DNA of 64,000 bases from Polyangiaceae bacterium (GTDB lineage Bacteria > Myxococcota_A > Polyangia > Polyangiales > Polyangiaceae), in assembly GCA_020846005.1 (NCBI GenBank), contig JADLEQ010000011.1, positions 41,780 through 105,779 on the forward strand. The letters are read 5' to 3'. The notes under the pieces are model-generated. The model did no database searches and was not told the DNA's origin. It saw only the letters and a program-made list of their open reading frames with translations. Made by a program: the position numbers and the translations under genes. Position 1 is the first letter of the stretch. Each line of letters begins with the position of its first letter. This document shows, piece by piece, positions 8,119 through 17,576 of the stretch.

Positions 8119-10002
8119 TCAGGGCGTGGGGTCGTGCGCAGCGGCCGCTGCGCTCACGCGCCCTGCGGCGTCACGGTAGGCGGCGGCGATCGCCGGATCC
8201 CGCGGGCGCGCTCGGAGCGCGACCGCCAAGTGGCGCTCCGCGGCGCGGACGTCGCCGCGCTCGAGCTCGTACCGGCCCGCGTCGAGCAGCAGCGCGCCCG
8301 CCTCGAGCGCGACGCGTCCGGTCTCCACCAGCTCACGGAGCCGCGCCCAGGCGAGCGACGCGCCCTCCACGTCCCCGACCGCGGCACGCCACCGCGCCTC
8401 GAGTCCACGCGCGTCCGCGGCCTCGGCCGCGCCGGCGGGCACCTCGCGCACGCGCGCGATGGCCTGCGGGAGATCGCCCAGGCGCTCGGCGAGCACCCGC
8501 GCGAGCTCGACGAGCGCGCGACTGGAGCGGACGCCCCGAGCCTCGGCGAGCGCCACCGCCCGCTCGAGCAGCGCGAGCCCACGCTCCGCGCGGCCGGTGG
8601 CGAGCAGGGAACGCGCCAGCCCGGTCGTCGCGTCCACGTCGTCCGGCACGTAGCGCAGCGCGCGCTCGAACACGCGGCCCGCCTCGCGCACGAAGCCCGC
8701 CTCGATGAGCTGCGCCCCGACGCTCGCGCACACCTCGTGCCGCGCGCGCGCGCCGGACGCCGCCGCCTCGAGCATCGCGGCGTCGGAGAGCGCGTCGTCG
8801 ACGTCCCCGATCGCCAGCCGGCAGCCCAGCCGCCGGCGGCGCGCCTGCTCGAGCGCCGGCGCCAACGCGACGGCCTGGTCGAGCGCCCGCAGCGCCGCGG
8901 CGGGCTCAGCCTCGAGCTCGGCGAGGCGCACGAAGATCCCCGCCGCGGCCGGCGCGAAGCGCTCCAGGCGCGCGGCGGCGGCCGCGGCCTCTCGGGCGCC
9001 GTCGAGATCGCCGGTGCTCGCGAGCAGCTCAGCGGCGATCAGCCCCCCGTGCAGCGCCGGCGTCGCCTCGGCGAGCAGCCCGAGCGCTGCCTCCGCGCGC
9101 CCCCCCGCGGCGACGTCGAGCTCCGCCACGAGGCGCGCGAGCTCCGGGTGCCGGGGGGCGCGCTCGAGCGCCGCGAGGTATCCAGCGCGCGCTGCGTCCC
9201 GCTCGCCAGCGGCGAGCGCGTCGTCGGCGGCGACGACGAGCCCCGCGAGCTCCAGGTGCCGCGTCGCCTCGCCGCCGGCGGGCGGCATCGGCGCGTCCGC
9301 GTCGAACCCGATCCGCAGCTCGTCCCCCTCGACGGAGGCGGAGGCCAGCCGTGCGGCGGCGGCCGACGGCGCGCGCATCCCGATGTCGGGCAGCACGAGG
9401 CGCGCGACCGCGCGGGCCGGGCCGGCCAGCGTCACGGTGCGACCGGCGCGGGCCGCGACGGGGCCGAACGCCGCGTCGACGGCGCGGAGCGCGTGGCCGA
9501 GCGCGGGGCCGCCCAGCCCGGCGCCCCGCGCGTTCGCGACGACCAGCTTGAGATCCACCGGATCGGCCACCCAGAGCAGCTCGAAGGCGAGCACCGCGGT
9601 GCGCCCCACGAGCCCGACCGCGAGGCCGCCCTCGACGCCCCACAGCGTCGGCGGGCGCACCGGCTCGCGGAGCACCTCCCGTAGCCGCGGCTCGAGGTAC
9701 GCGCCGAGCCGCGCCAGGCTCGCGCGGAGCTCGAGCCGCGACAGCTCGCCGCGTCGATGACGGAACGTCCGCACGCCGCCCGATAGGTCAACGGGGAAGC
9801 GCAGCCCCACCAGAGACGTGACGAGCTCGGACACCTCGACCGGCCCGAGCTCGACCGGCGCGTGCAGCTCGATGCCGAGCCTGCCGCGCGCGACCGCCAG
9901 CCGGAGCGGGAGCCCCCGCGGCGGACGCGCCCCGGCCCCGGCGGGCTCCGGAGGCTCGGCGGCTCTGGGGGCAGGCGAGCTGGTCGACACGGGACGGAGC
10001 AT
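8119..10002 (-). CDS. Large TPR-containing protein
   Basis: This is a 627-residue, Ala- and Arg-rich protein. From about residue 255 it has repeated helix-turn-helix pairs with tetratricopeptide character, for example AAALRALDQAVALAPAL, EAGRVFERALRYVPDDVDA, RGLALLERAVALAEARG and AAERHLAVALRARPRD. The first 240 residues are not TPR and contain paired strands (LRLAVARGRLGIELHAPVEL) and VRTFRHRRGELSRLELRASL, possibly a regulatory or binding domain. No signal peptide or membrane segment is evident. The ATG at 10002 is chosen over further upstream codons because upstream sequence overlaps the MlaC-like gene. It lies 41 bp downstream of that gene and could share its transcript. Confidence 0.75.
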   Translation of the reverse strand: MLRPVSTSSPAPRAAEPPEPAGAGARPPRGLPLRLAVARGRLGIELHAPVELGPVEVSELVTSLVGLRFPVDLSGGVRTFRHRRGELSRLELRASLARLGAYLEPRLREVLREPVRPPTLWGVEGGLAVGLVGRTAVLAFELLWVADPVDLKLVVANARGAGLGGPALGHALRAVDAAFGPVAARAGRTVTLAGPARAVARLVLPDIGMRAPSAAAARLASASVEGDELRIGFDADAPMPPAGGEATRHLELAGLVVAADDALAAGERDAARAGYLAALERAPRHPELARLVAELDVAAGGRAEAALGLLAEATPALHGGLIAAELLASTGDLDGAREAAAAAARLERFAPAAAGIFVRLAELEAEPAAALRALDQAVALAPALEQARRRRLGCRLAIGDVDDALSDAAMLEAAASGARARHEVCASVGAQLIEAGFVREAGRVFERALRYVPDDVDATTGLARSLLATGRAERGLALLERAVALAEARGVRSSRALVELARVLAERLGDLPQAIARVREVPAGAAEAADARGLEARWRAAVGDVEGASLAWARLRELVETGRVALEAGALLLDAGRYELERGDVRAAERHLAVALRARPRDPAIAAAYRDAAGRVSAAAAAHDPTP

Positions 10003-10043
10003 GGTACCAGGCCCGCCCGCGAGCCGGACAAGCGAGCCGCCGC

Positions 10044-10658
10044 TCAGCCCGTCCGCTCCTCCTTGGCGAGCTTCTTCTTCATCTTGTCGACCAGCGCCGC
10101 GAAGCTCTCCTTCCGGATGACTCGCTGGAACTGCCGGCGGTAGTTGCGCGTCAGGCTCGATCGCTCGGTGACGATGTCCACCACCCGCCACTCGTCGCCC
10201 TGCAGGCGCATCACGTAGTCGATGGTCACGGGCTCCTCGCGGGTGTTCTTGCGGTGCTTCGCCACCGTCATCACCACCACGCCGCGCTTCTTCTTCTTGA
10301 AGCCCTTGAACTCTACGTCATAACCCTTGGTTTTCTCTAGATTTTTTCGATACGCGGCGCGCACGAGGCGCTTCAACAGATCCGTGAACTCCCGGCGCTG
10401 GTCGTCGTTCAGATCCGCCCAGCTCTTCCCGAGCGAGTCCTTGGCGAACGCCTCGTAGTCGATCAGCTCGTCGAACAAGGAGTCGACGCGGGCGCGGTCG
10501 GGTGCGGGCTTCGCCACCTCCGCGGTGAGCTGGCCTTGCTTGTCCTTGAGCCGCGCCTCGGCGGCCGGGTTGGCTCCGACGGAGGCCGGGAGGGAGAGGG
10601 CGGCCACCGCGACCGCGACCGAGAAGATGCGCCTCATCATGCTGCCGTAGTTTCTCAT
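10044..10658 (-). CDS. MlaC/Ttg2D-type phospholipid-binding ABC transporter protein
   Basis: A 204-residue periplasmic protein with a signal peptide (MMRRIFSVAVAVAALSLPASVGA), starting at ATG 10658 or at the MM six codons later. The mature part holds the family core: FDELIDYEAFAKDSLGKSW, DDQRREFTDLLKRLVRAAYRKN, then strands DVEFKGF, VVVMTVAKH and VTIDYVMRL, and GDEWRVVDIVTERSSLTRNY. This matches MlaC, which shuttles phospholipids between outer and inner membranes. No MlaE/MlaF permease or ATPase gene is in the window, so partners are elsewhere. The coding sequence is noticeably Lys-rich and slightly less GC-biased than neighbours (a gene-local ttttctctagattttt patch near 10330). Confidence 0.85.
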   Translation of the reverse strand: MRNYGSMMRRIFSVAVAVAALSLPASVGANPAAEARLKDKQGQLTAEVAKPAPDRARVDSLFDELIDYEAFAKDSLGKSWADLNDDQRREFTDLLKRLVRAAYRKNLEKTKGYDVEFKGFKKKKRGVVVMTVAKHRKNTREEPVTIDYVMRLQGDEWRVVDIVTERSSLTRNYRRQFQRVIRKESFAALVDKMKKKLAKEERTG

Positions 10659-10771
10659 TCTGCTCTTCCTACGCAACCTCGGTGCCAGATCTTCGCCGGG
10701 ACGGCGCCGCGACGCGCGGCGCCCGGGCCGCGCTCGGCGGCCGTGCGCGCCCCGCGGGTGTGACCCGCCGT

Positions 10772-12103
10772 TCACTCCCCACCAGACGCGGGGATCCCGG
10801 GGTCCGCCGCCGGCCGGAGCTCCGGGCCGAGCCGCACCCGGAAGCGTGCGCCGTGGCCACGCTCGCTGTCGACCTCGATCCGGAACCCGTGATCGTCGGC
10901 GATGCGCTTCACCACCGCCAGACCCACCCCGGTGCCCTTGGAGCGTGTGGTGAAGAAGGCGTCGAAGAGGCGCGCGCGATCGGCGGGGTCGATGCCGACC
11001 CCGTCGTCTTCCACGTCCAGGGTGAGCGCGCCGCCTTCGCCGAGCAGCCGGACGCGCACCTCGCCCCCGGCGTGCGACGCCTGGACCGCGTTCCGGACCA
11101 GGTTCCACACGAGCTGCCGAAGCTGCGCGGCGTCGGCCTCGATCAGGCCGACCTCGACGCCGTCGTAGGTGACGCCCACGTCCTCGCCCCCGCGCCCGGA
11201 GCGCGACGCGAGCGCCACCACGTCGCGCGCGAGCGCCCCCACGTCGACCGGGCGCGGATCCGGCTTCCGCGGGCGCGCCAGGTCCATCATGTCCTCGACG
11301 AGGTCCTCGAGCCGGGCCGCCTCGCGCTGGATGATGTCGCAGAGCTGGCGATCCTCGTCGCCGAGCGCGTGCGCCGACTTCAACAGGCCGACCGAAGCGG
11401 TGATCGACCCGAGCGGATTGCGGATCTCGTGCGCCAAGCCGGCCGCCAGCGAGCCGAGCGCCGCGAGGCGCTCCGCCTCGGTCGCGCGGGCCTCGGCGCG
11501 GGCGACCTGACCCCCCGCGGCGCGGAGCCGCTCCGCCAGGTAGCCAGCGAGCTGCGTGACGACCACCACGGCCAGCGCGTTCACCGTCGCGTGGAAGCCG
11601 AGCTCCATCGGGTCGGCGACGTAGGCCTCCGCGGGCTGGTCCGGCGGGATCGGCAGCCACCCCCGGAGCTGCCCCAGCGCGAGCACCGAGTAGCTCGCCG
11701 CGGCGGCGACGGCCGCGACGGTGGCCCCCCGGAACCCCGTGAGGCTGGCGCCCGCGAGGCACGTGAGCCCGTAGAGCGAGGTGGCGCCGCTCATCGCGCC
11801 ACCGGAGAGGTACGCCACGACCGTCCACGCGATCTGGTCGAGCACGAGCTGCGCGTGGGCGAGCAGCACCAGGTGCTTCCCGCTCCGCAGGACGGCTGCG
11901 TAGCCGCCGGCGAGCGCGTACGCGGCCGCCAGCGTGAAGAGCGAGAGCTTCGGCGTGAAGCTCGGCGCCGCGTCGACCCGAAGGTAGAGCCAGGCGAGGA
12001 TCCCGAGCAGCGCGGAGAGCAGCGCGAGGCGACCGAGCGTCACCCAGGTGAGGCGACGCGCCAGCGAGACCCCGACGATCGGCTCCGCCCCGGGCTCCGG
12101 CAT
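10772..12103 (-). CDS. PilS-like membrane sensor histidine kinase
   Basis: This 443-residue protein has about six membrane helices in residues 15-210 and then a cytoplasmic kinase. The H-box is GLAHEIRNPLGS with His near residue 225, followed by N-box (LVWNLVRNAVQASHAGG), G1 (VEDDGVGI), F (FDAFFTTRSKGTG) and G2 (GVGLAVVKRIA) motifs. Six N-terminal helices and position right after pilC match PilS, which with a sigma-54 activator PilR controls pilin expression. It starts 24 bp after the pilC stop. The usual pilR partner does not follow; an MlaC-like gene does. The PilS call is therefore inferred from topology and neighbour. Confidence 0.75.
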   Translation of the reverse strand: MPEPGAEPIVGVSLARRLTWVTLGRLALLSALLGILAWLYLRVDAAPSFTPKLSLFTLAAAYALAGGYAAVLRSGKHLVLLAHAQLVLDQIAWTVVAYLSGGAMSGATSLYGLTCLAGASLTGFRGATVAAVAAAASYSVLALGQLRGWLPIPPDQPAEAYVADPMELGFHATVNALAVVVVTQLAGYLAERLRAAGGQVARAEARATEAERLAALGSLAAGLAHEIRNPLGSITASVGLLKSAHALGDEDRQLCDIIQREAARLEDLVEDMMDLARPRKPDPRPVDVGALARDVVALASRSGRGGEDVGVTYDGVEVGLIEADAAQLRQLVWNLVRNAVQASHAGGEVRVRLLGEGGALTLDVEDDGVGIDPADRARLFDAFFTTRSKGTGVGLAVVKRIADDHGFRIEVDSERGHGARFRVRLGPELRPAADPGIPASGGE

Positions 12104-12127
12104 CCGTGCCCCGCGCGCCTCGGGCGC

Positions 12128-13342
12128 CTAGTCCGCCTTGATGTTGCCTGCGAGCGAGAAGATCGGCAGGTACATGGAGACGAGCACGACGCCCACCATG
12201 CCGCCGACGCCGACCATCATGATCGGCTCGAGCGAGCTCGTGAGGGCCGCCACGGCGACGTCGGTCTCCTCCTCGTAGAAATCGGCGATCTTGTTGAGCA
12301 TCTGGTCGAGCGCGCCCGTCTGCTCACCGACGGCGATCATCTGCACCACCATGTCGGGGAAGACCTTGGTCTCGGTGAGGGGCTCGGCCATGTTCTTGCC
12401 CTCGCTGATCTTCTGCCGAACATGCAGGACGGCCGCCTCGATGATCACGTTGCCGGCCGTCCGCGCGCAGATGTCGAGCGCGTCGAGGATGGGGACGCCG
12501 GACTGCAGCAGCGTGCCGAGCGTCCGCGTGAACCGCGCGACGGCGATCTTGCGCAGCACGCTCCCGACGATCGGCAGGTTGAGCAGCAGCCGATGCCAGA
12601 ACGCCTTACCCTTGGGCTGGCGGTAGGTGTACATGAACGCCCCCACCACGCCCGCGACGACCAGCACGATGAGCGGGAGGTACGACACGAAGCCGTGGGA
12701 GACGGCCATCATGATCTGGGTGAGCTTCGGCAGCTGCTCCTTGCCCCCGCCGAAGTCCTTGAACATGTTCTCGAACGCCGGGATGACGAACGTCAACAAG
12801 ACGGTCATGACGCCGGCGGCGATCACGACGACGACGGACGGATAGACCATCGCGCCGCGGACCTGGGTGATGAGCTTCTGCCGCTTCTCGATGTACACCG
12901 AGAGGCGGGTCATGATGGTGTCCAGGATGCCGCCCGCCTCGCCCGCCTGGACGAGGTTCACGAACAGCGTGTCGAACACGGTCGGGTGCCGCCGCAGCGC
13001 GTCGCTGAAGGTCGTCCCCTGCTCGACCGAGCTCTTCACGTCCTTCAGGACGACCTGGAAGCGCTTGTTCTTCTGCTGGGACGCGAGGATGTCGAGGCAC
13101 TGCACGAGCGGCAGGCCGGCGTCGATCATGGTCGCGAAGAGGCGCGTGAAGGTGACGAGCTCCTTGGTGGACACCCCGCCGCCGAAGGAGAACGAGAGCT
13201 CCCTCCCCTTCTTCTTGACCTTGACGGGGGAGAGCTGCTGCTGGCGGAGGCGGTTCTGGACGGCCTCTTCGTCGTCCGCCTCCATCACCCCCTTGCGGAC
13301 CTCACCGGTGCGCGCGCGGGCTTCCCACGTGAATTCAGCCAT
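12128..13342 (-). CDS. pilC: Type IV pilus inner-membrane assembly protein PilC
   Basis: This 404-residue protein is a PilC/GspF-family platform protein that couples the pilus ATPases to pilin assembly. It has two repeated cytoplasmic T2SSF domains, each preceding a membrane helix: FTRLFATMIDAGLPLVQCLD with VMTVLLTFVIPAFENMF, and FTRTLGTLLQSGVPILDALD with the C-terminal helix near GGMVGVVLVSMYLPIF. The third helix lies at about residue 215. The MAEFTWEARARTGEVRKG N-terminus fixes the start at 13342 and excludes ten upstream codons. In myxobacteria pilC normally follows pilB and pilT; here the upstream neighbour is a divergent hydrolase gene, so the pilus genes are split. Confidence 0.9.
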   Translation of the reverse strand: MAEFTWEARARTGEVRKGVMEADDEEAVQNRLRQQQLSPVKVKKKGRELSFSFGGGVSTKELVTFTRLFATMIDAGLPLVQCLDILASQQKNKRFQVVLKDVKSSVEQGTTFSDALRRHPTVFDTLFVNLVQAGEAGGILDTIMTRLSVYIEKRQKLITQVRGAMVYPSVVVVIAAGVMTVLLTFVIPAFENMFKDFGGGKEQLPKLTQIMMAVSHGFVSYLPLIVLVVAGVVGAFMYTYRQPKGKAFWHRLLLNLPIVGSVLRKIAVARFTRTLGTLLQSGVPILDALDICARTAGNVIIEAAVLHVRQKISEGKNMAEPLTETKVFPDMVVQMIAVGEQTGALDQMLNKIADFYEEETDVAVAALTSSLEPIMMVGVGGMVGVVLVSMYLPIFSLAGNIKAD

Positions 13343-13398
13343 GCAGCTCCGAGAGACCTTCCGCGTGAGCATACGTTCCTCCGCCCCTCCCGGTCAAA

Positions 13399-14496
13399 AT
13401 GCTCCCTGAACGCCGCCCCTCGCTCGACGAGATCGCGCGAGATCACGTGGTTCGGCCCGGCGTCGCGGCCGCGGCGGCGGTGGGCGCGGCCCGGCGCACC
13501 TCGCGAGGCTGGGACACGGCCGTCGGGTGCGCGGGGACGGGGCCGAGCGGGCCGATCGAGCCGAGCGTGCCGTTCGACCTCGCCTCGGTGACCAAGCCGC
13601 TCGTCGCCTGCGCGGCGGCCCGGCTCGCGCGCGCGGGGCGCGTCCCGCTCGAGGCGCCGGTGGGGCGCTGGCTGCCCGAGGCCCGAGGTACGCCGACGGA
13701 GAGCGTCCCGCTCGAGCTGTTGCTCGCGCACCGAGCGGGCCTCGCGGCGCACGCGCCGCTCTTCGCGCCGCTCGTCGCGCGCGCCCCGGTCGACGTGGCC
13801 GCGGGGCTGGGACTCGCGGCGCGCGGGCGCCGCGCCGACTGCCGGGGCGACGCGCCGGAGGGCGGCTTCCCGCCGCTCTACAGCGATCTGGGGTACCTGC
13901 TGGCCGGCGCCGCGCTCGCGCGGGCGACGGGCCGGGAGCTCGACGAGCTGGTGCGCGAGGAGGTCGGCGCGCCGCTGGGTCTCGGGCTGGGGTCCATCCG
14001 CCAGCTGGGCGGCGAGGCGCGGCGCGCTCCGCCCACCGAGGTCGTCAGCTGGCGCGGCGGCGCCGTCCAGGCCTGCGTCCACGATGAGAACGCCTGGGCC
14101 CTCACTGGGCACGGGCTCGCCGGGCACGCCGGCGCGTTCGGCTCGGTGGAGGACGTGCTCCGGTTCGGGGTCGGGCTGCTCGAGGCGTTGGCCGGCCAGC
14201 GCCCCGAGTGGCTGCGTCGTGAGGAGCTCGCGCGGCTGGTCGCGCGGCGACCGGGCGGGACGCTGCGGGCCGGGTTCGACGGCGTCTCGCCGACCGGTTC
14301 CAGCGCGGGGCGCCGGGCCGGGAGCGAGACCTTCGGCCACCTCGGGTTCACCGGCACGAGCCTCTGGTGCGACCCGGCCGCGGAGCGGGTGGTGGTCCTG
14401 CTCACGAACCGGGTGCACCCGACGCGCACGCACGTCGCGATCCGGGAGGCACGCCCGGCGGTCCACGACGCCCTGTTCGCCTGGGCCGGGGAGTAG
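13399..14496 (+). CDS. Serine hydrolase of the beta-lactamase (class C/penicillin-binding) superfamily
   Basis: This 365-residue protein carries the three catalytic motifs of the family: S-x-x-K as SVTK near residue 62, the Tyr motif as YSDLGY near 160 (YSD in place of YxN) and H-x-G as HLGFTG near 315. These enzymes cleave or transfer acyl groups from peptides, lipids or beta-lactams. No signal peptide is seen, so it may act in the cytoplasm as an esterase-like enzyme. Substrate is unknown and resistance should not be assumed. The gene is divergent from pilC with a 56-bp gap, and the FHA gene follows 92 bp downstream. Confidence 0.82.
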   Translation: MLPERRPSLDEIARDHVVRPGVAAAAAVGAARRTSRGWDTAVGCAGTGPSGPIEPSVPFDLASVTKPLVACAAARLARAGRVPLEAPVGRWLPEARGTPTESVPLELLLAHRAGLAAHAPLFAPLVARAPVDVAAGLGLAARGRRADCRGDAPEGGFPPLYSDLGYLLAGAALARATGRELDELVREEVGAPLGLGLGSIRQLGGEARRAPPTEVVSWRGGAVQACVHDENAWALTGHGLAGHAGAFGSVEDVLRFGVGLLEALAGQRPEWLRREELARLVARRPGGTLRAGFDGVSPTGSSAGRRAGSETFGHLGFTGTSLWCDPAAERVVVLLTNRVHPTRTHVAIREARPAVHDALFAWAGE

Positions 14497-14588
14497 CGAA
14501 ATTCCGGCCCGCCGGCGCCCCCGGAGCGCGCGCAGCAGTCTGCCGTTGGCGCCGGAGCCTTTTCGCGGCAGGATCGCGCCGCGCCCCC

Positions 14589-16019
14589 ATGTGGAAGCTC
14601 TCCATCGAGGACGACCAGGGCAACACCACGGTCGTCAACCTCGTACGCGAGGAGTACGGGGTCGGTCGCGCGGAGGAGAACACCATCCGGCTGACGGAGC
14701 GGAACATCTCCCGCAAGCACGCGCGGCTCCGCCAGCGCGACGGCGCCTGGGTGATCGACGACCGCGAGAGCTACAACGGCGTCTGGGTGAACGGCGTCCG
14801 CATCTCGGGGCCGGAGCGGCTGAGCGACGGCGACCTGGTCCAGCTCGGGGACTACCGGCTCGAGGTGATCGACGAGGAGGCCCGCAGGCAGGCCGCCGCT
14901 CCGCGCCAGACGCTCATCGGCGCGCACGATCGCCTGGTCATGGTGGCCGGCCCCGCCCCGGGCACCGAGCTCGGGCTCACGGGCGAGCGCATGCTCATCG
15001 GGCGGGGCGAGGAGTGCGATCTGCGGGTGGACCACGCGTCGGTGAGCCGCGTCCACGCGGAGATCCAGCCGCTCGGGGATGGCCGGTACGAGCTCATCGA
15101 CAAGGAGAGCGCCAACGGCCTCCGGGTGAACGGCGCGGAGATGAAGCGCGCGCTCCTCGACGGCAGGGACACGGTCGAGCTCGGTGACGTGGTGCTCAAG
15201 CTGATCCGCGCGGGTGAAATCTTCGTTCCCGGCCCCGACGACACCTACACGGTGGTGGCGACCGGGGATCGGACCAGCGCCTCGATCGCCCCGACGGGCG
15301 CCGCCGCGCTGCCGCCTGCCGTGAAGGGCGTCGCCGCGGTCCTCGGGCTGGGCGCGCTCGTGGTGCTGGGGATGCTCATCTTCGGCTCCGGGCGGGATGA
15401 GGGCCCCGCGCACCTCACGGCGCCGACCCTCGACACCGCGACGCGCGCGCTCGCCGACGCGGACGCCCTGCTCGCCAAGGGCGACGTCGAAGGCGCGTAC
15501 CGGAAGGTGACCACCGAGATCGGTCCCGAGAGCAACGCGCGTCAGTCGGAGACCTTCAAGAAGGTCGTGTCCGTCTGGGCGGACGATCTGCTCCGCCGCG
15601 GCGACGACGCCGCCGACGAAGCGACGAGGCGCAGCCTCTACGGCAGGGTGGAGAAATCCGAGGCGGTCGACGCCGCCCGGCGCAAGCGGGCGTCGGACAA
15701 GATCCAGGCGCTCGAGGAGGGCGTCGCCGGGGTGGACGCCCTCCCCGAGGCCCGCCCCGCCGTGGACGCCGCCGCGCAGGCCCCGAACCTCGCGGGCGGC
15801 ATCATCAAGAAGAACCCGTTCGGCGATCCGGGCGGGGCCGCCGCCGCCCCGGCGGGAGCCGCACCGCCCAAGGAGGACGACCTCGGCGATCGCGCGGCGC
15901 TCACGCGCCAGAAGAACGCCCTGAAGGCGAAGGTTCAGACGGGCAAGGCCAGCGACGCCGAGGCGCGCATGCTGCGCGCGCTCTGCCGGCAGCTCGGCGA
16001 CCTCTCGTGCGTGAACTGA
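14589..16019 (+). CDS. Twin-FHA-domain membrane protein
   Basis: A 476-residue signalling protein. Two forkhead-associated domains bind phosphothreonine peptides: the first at residues 20-75 (VGRAEENTIRLT, ISRKHARL, SYNGVWVNG) and the second at about 120-185 (IGRGEECDLRV, VSRVHAEI, SANGLRVNG). The SR-H and NG residues needed for phosphopeptide contact are intact in both. A single hydrophobic segment (VAAVLGLGALVVLGMLIFG, about 252-272) anchors the protein, with the C-terminal 200 residues (helical, charged, ending in Cys-containing LCRQLGDLSC) presumably outside the cytoplasm. Partners may be Ser/Thr kinases encoded elsewhere. The ATG at 14589 directly precedes the first FHA strand. Confidence 0.85.
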   Translation: MWKLSIEDDQGNTTVVNLVREEYGVGRAEENTIRLTERNISRKHARLRQRDGAWVIDDRESYNGVWVNGVRISGPERLSDGDLVQLGDYRLEVIDEEARRQAAAPRQTLIGAHDRLVMVAGPAPGTELGLTGERMLIGRGEECDLRVDHASVSRVHAEIQPLGDGRYELIDKESANGLRVNGAEMKRALLDGRDTVELGDVVLKLIRAGEIFVPGPDDTYTVVATGDRTSASIAPTGAAALPPAVKGVAAVLGLGALVVLGMLIFGSGRDEGPAHLTAPTLDTATRALADADALLAKGDVEGAYRKVTTEIGPESNARQSETFKKVVSVWADDLLRRGDDAADEATRRSLYGRVEKSEAVDAARRKRASDKIQALEEGVAGVDALPEARPAVDAAAQAPNLAGGIIKKNPFGDPGGAAAAPAGAAPPKEDDLGDRAALTRQKNALKAKVQTGKASDAEARMLRALCRQLGDLSCVN

Positions 16020-16056
16020 CGCCGCCTCGCGCCGCACCATCGGGAGCGCTGCGCCG

Positions 16057-17568
16057 ATGACGACCCCCGCCGAGCCGCGGGAGGTCGCGGTCGACGGGCC
16101 CGTCGTGTCGGGCACGGGCGCGGTGCTCGCCTCGCGGCCGGTCCTCGCGCTCTTCGGGCTGGCGTTGCTGGTCGGGGTCGCGGAGCTGGCGCCCGGCCTG
16201 GAGGCGCTGCGGGTGCTCTCGCCACGGCCGGGCGCGGCGGCGCCCGTAGCGACGCCGCCGCACGAGGCGACCTCGCTCGCGGTGGGCGAGGCGGTGCTGC
16301 CCCAAGAGACGACGCAGCGCGCGGAGCTCGCGCAGCCGGAGCACGCGGAGGCCCCCGGCGCCGCGCGCGGGCCCATCGGCGGGAGGCGAGAGGAGGGCCC
16401 GAAGATCGACGCGGAGAAGCCGCCGGTGCCCATCGTCGACGCCGGGCACCGTGGCCTCGGCGGCTTCTACCGGGCGCTCGAGCGGACGATCGCCGGGCAG
16501 CCAGGCGCCGTCACGCGCGTCGTGCACTTCGGCGACTCCATCATCACGAGCGACTTCGTCTCCGGGACTCTCCGCCGCAAGCTGCAGGCCCGCTTCGGCG
16601 ACGCGGGACACGGCTTCATGCTGCTGGCGAACCCGTGGCCCGCGTACTTCCACAACGACGTGACGCGCTTCGCCTCCGCGGGGTGGGCGGTGAGCCGGAT
16701 CGTGGGGCCGCGCGCGGCCGACGGCCTCTATGGCCTCGGCGGCGTGACCTTCACGGCCCCGCCAGGGTCTCGCGCGCGGTTCGGCACCGCGCGCGAGGGG
16801 AGGTACGGCCGCGCGGTGTCGCGCTTCGTGCTGGCGTACCTCGCGCGACCGGGCGGCGGCAAGCTCAGGCTGCTCGTCGACGGCCAAGAGCGCGAGATCC
16901 TCGACACCGCCGGCCCCGAGCCGAGGGTCGCCTACCACACGATCGGCGTCCCGGACGGCCCGCACGAGCTCGAGGTCGTCACGATCTCGGGGGCGACGCG
17001 CGCGTTCGGCGTGGTGATGGAACGCGAGGGCCCGGGCGTCGTGCTCGACGCGATCGGCGTGCAAGGCGCCAGGGTCCGCTTCCTCGACGAGCAGGACGAC
17101 GCGCACTGGGCCGACCAGCTCCGCTGGCGCCAGCCCGCGCTGCTCGCGTACCAGTTCGGCGCCAACGAGAGCGGCGACGGCTTCGTCTACCCGATGGCCG
17201 ACTACAACCGGACGCTCCAGGCCGTCCTCCGACAGGGACGCGAGGCCGTGCCCGACGCGGGCTGCCTCGTCATCGGCGCCATGGATCGGGTGGAGAAGCG
17301 CGGGGAGTCGCTGACGACGCTGCCCGTCATCCCGGCGCTGGTCGAGGAGCAGCGCAGGGGCGCCGCTGCGGTCGGTTGCGCCTTCTTCGACACCTACGCC
17401 GCGATGGGCGGCAGCGGATCGATGGCGACGTGGGTCGGGCGCGGGCTCGGGCAGGCCGATCTCACCCACCCGACCGGCGCAGGCTCCGAGGTGCTCGCGA
17501 GCTGGATCGAACGCGCGCTCCTCGACGGCCTCGAGCGCTGGCGCGCCGCCGGCGCGCCCGCTCCCTGA
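16057..17568 (+). CDS. SGNH/GDSL-type hydrolase with N-terminal membrane anchor
   Basis: This is a 503-residue protein. A hydrophobic segment (PVLALFGLALLVGVAEL) near residue 28-45 should anchor it in the inner membrane or serve as an uncleaved signal. A Pro/Ala-rich linker follows, and then an SGNH hydrolase core: block I VVHFGDSIITSDF (catalytic Ser, near 170), QFGANESGDG (block III, oxyanion Asn, near 370) and the C-terminal DLTHPTGAG with the Asp-x-x-His pair near 470. The family includes esterases and peptidoglycan or polysaccharide O-acetyl enzymes, so a cell-envelope deacetylation or esterase role is a reasonable inference. It lies 37 bp downstream of the FHA gene. Confidence 0.8.
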   Translation: MTTPAEPREVAVDGPVVSGTGAVLASRPVLALFGLALLVGVAELAPGLEALRVLSPRPGAAAPVATPPHEATSLAVGEAVLPQETTQRAELAQPEHAEAPGAARGPIGGRREEGPKIDAEKPPVPIVDAGHRGLGGFYRALERTIAGQPGAVTRVVHFGDSIITSDFVSGTLRRKLQARFGDAGHGFMLLANPWPAYFHNDVTRFASAGWAVSRIVGPRAADGLYGLGGVTFTAPPGSRARFGTAREGRYGRAVSRFVLAYLARPGGGKLRLLVDGQEREILDTAGPEPRVAYHTIGVPDGPHELEVVTISGATRAFGVVMEREGPGVVLDAIGVQGARVRFLDEQDDAHWADQLRWRQPALLAYQFGANESGDGFVYPMADYNRTLQAVLRQGREAVPDAGCLVIGAMDRVEKRGESLTTLPVIPALVEEQRRGAAAVGCAFFDTYAAMGGSGSMATWVGRGLGQADLTHPTGAGSEVLASWIERALLDGLERWRAAGAPAP

Positions 17569-17576
17569 GCCACGCC

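Noticed and set aside
10682..13591. A 969-codon plus-strand frame opposite the histidine kinase and PilC genes
   Set aside because: Arg/Glu/His-rich antisense of two well-supported genes with intact motifs.
13399..14496. A beta-lactamase resistance gene
   Set aside because: The SxxK, YSD and HxG motifs place it in the broad serine-hydrolase superfamily, but there is no signal peptide and the Tyr motif is atypical, so resistance is not supported.
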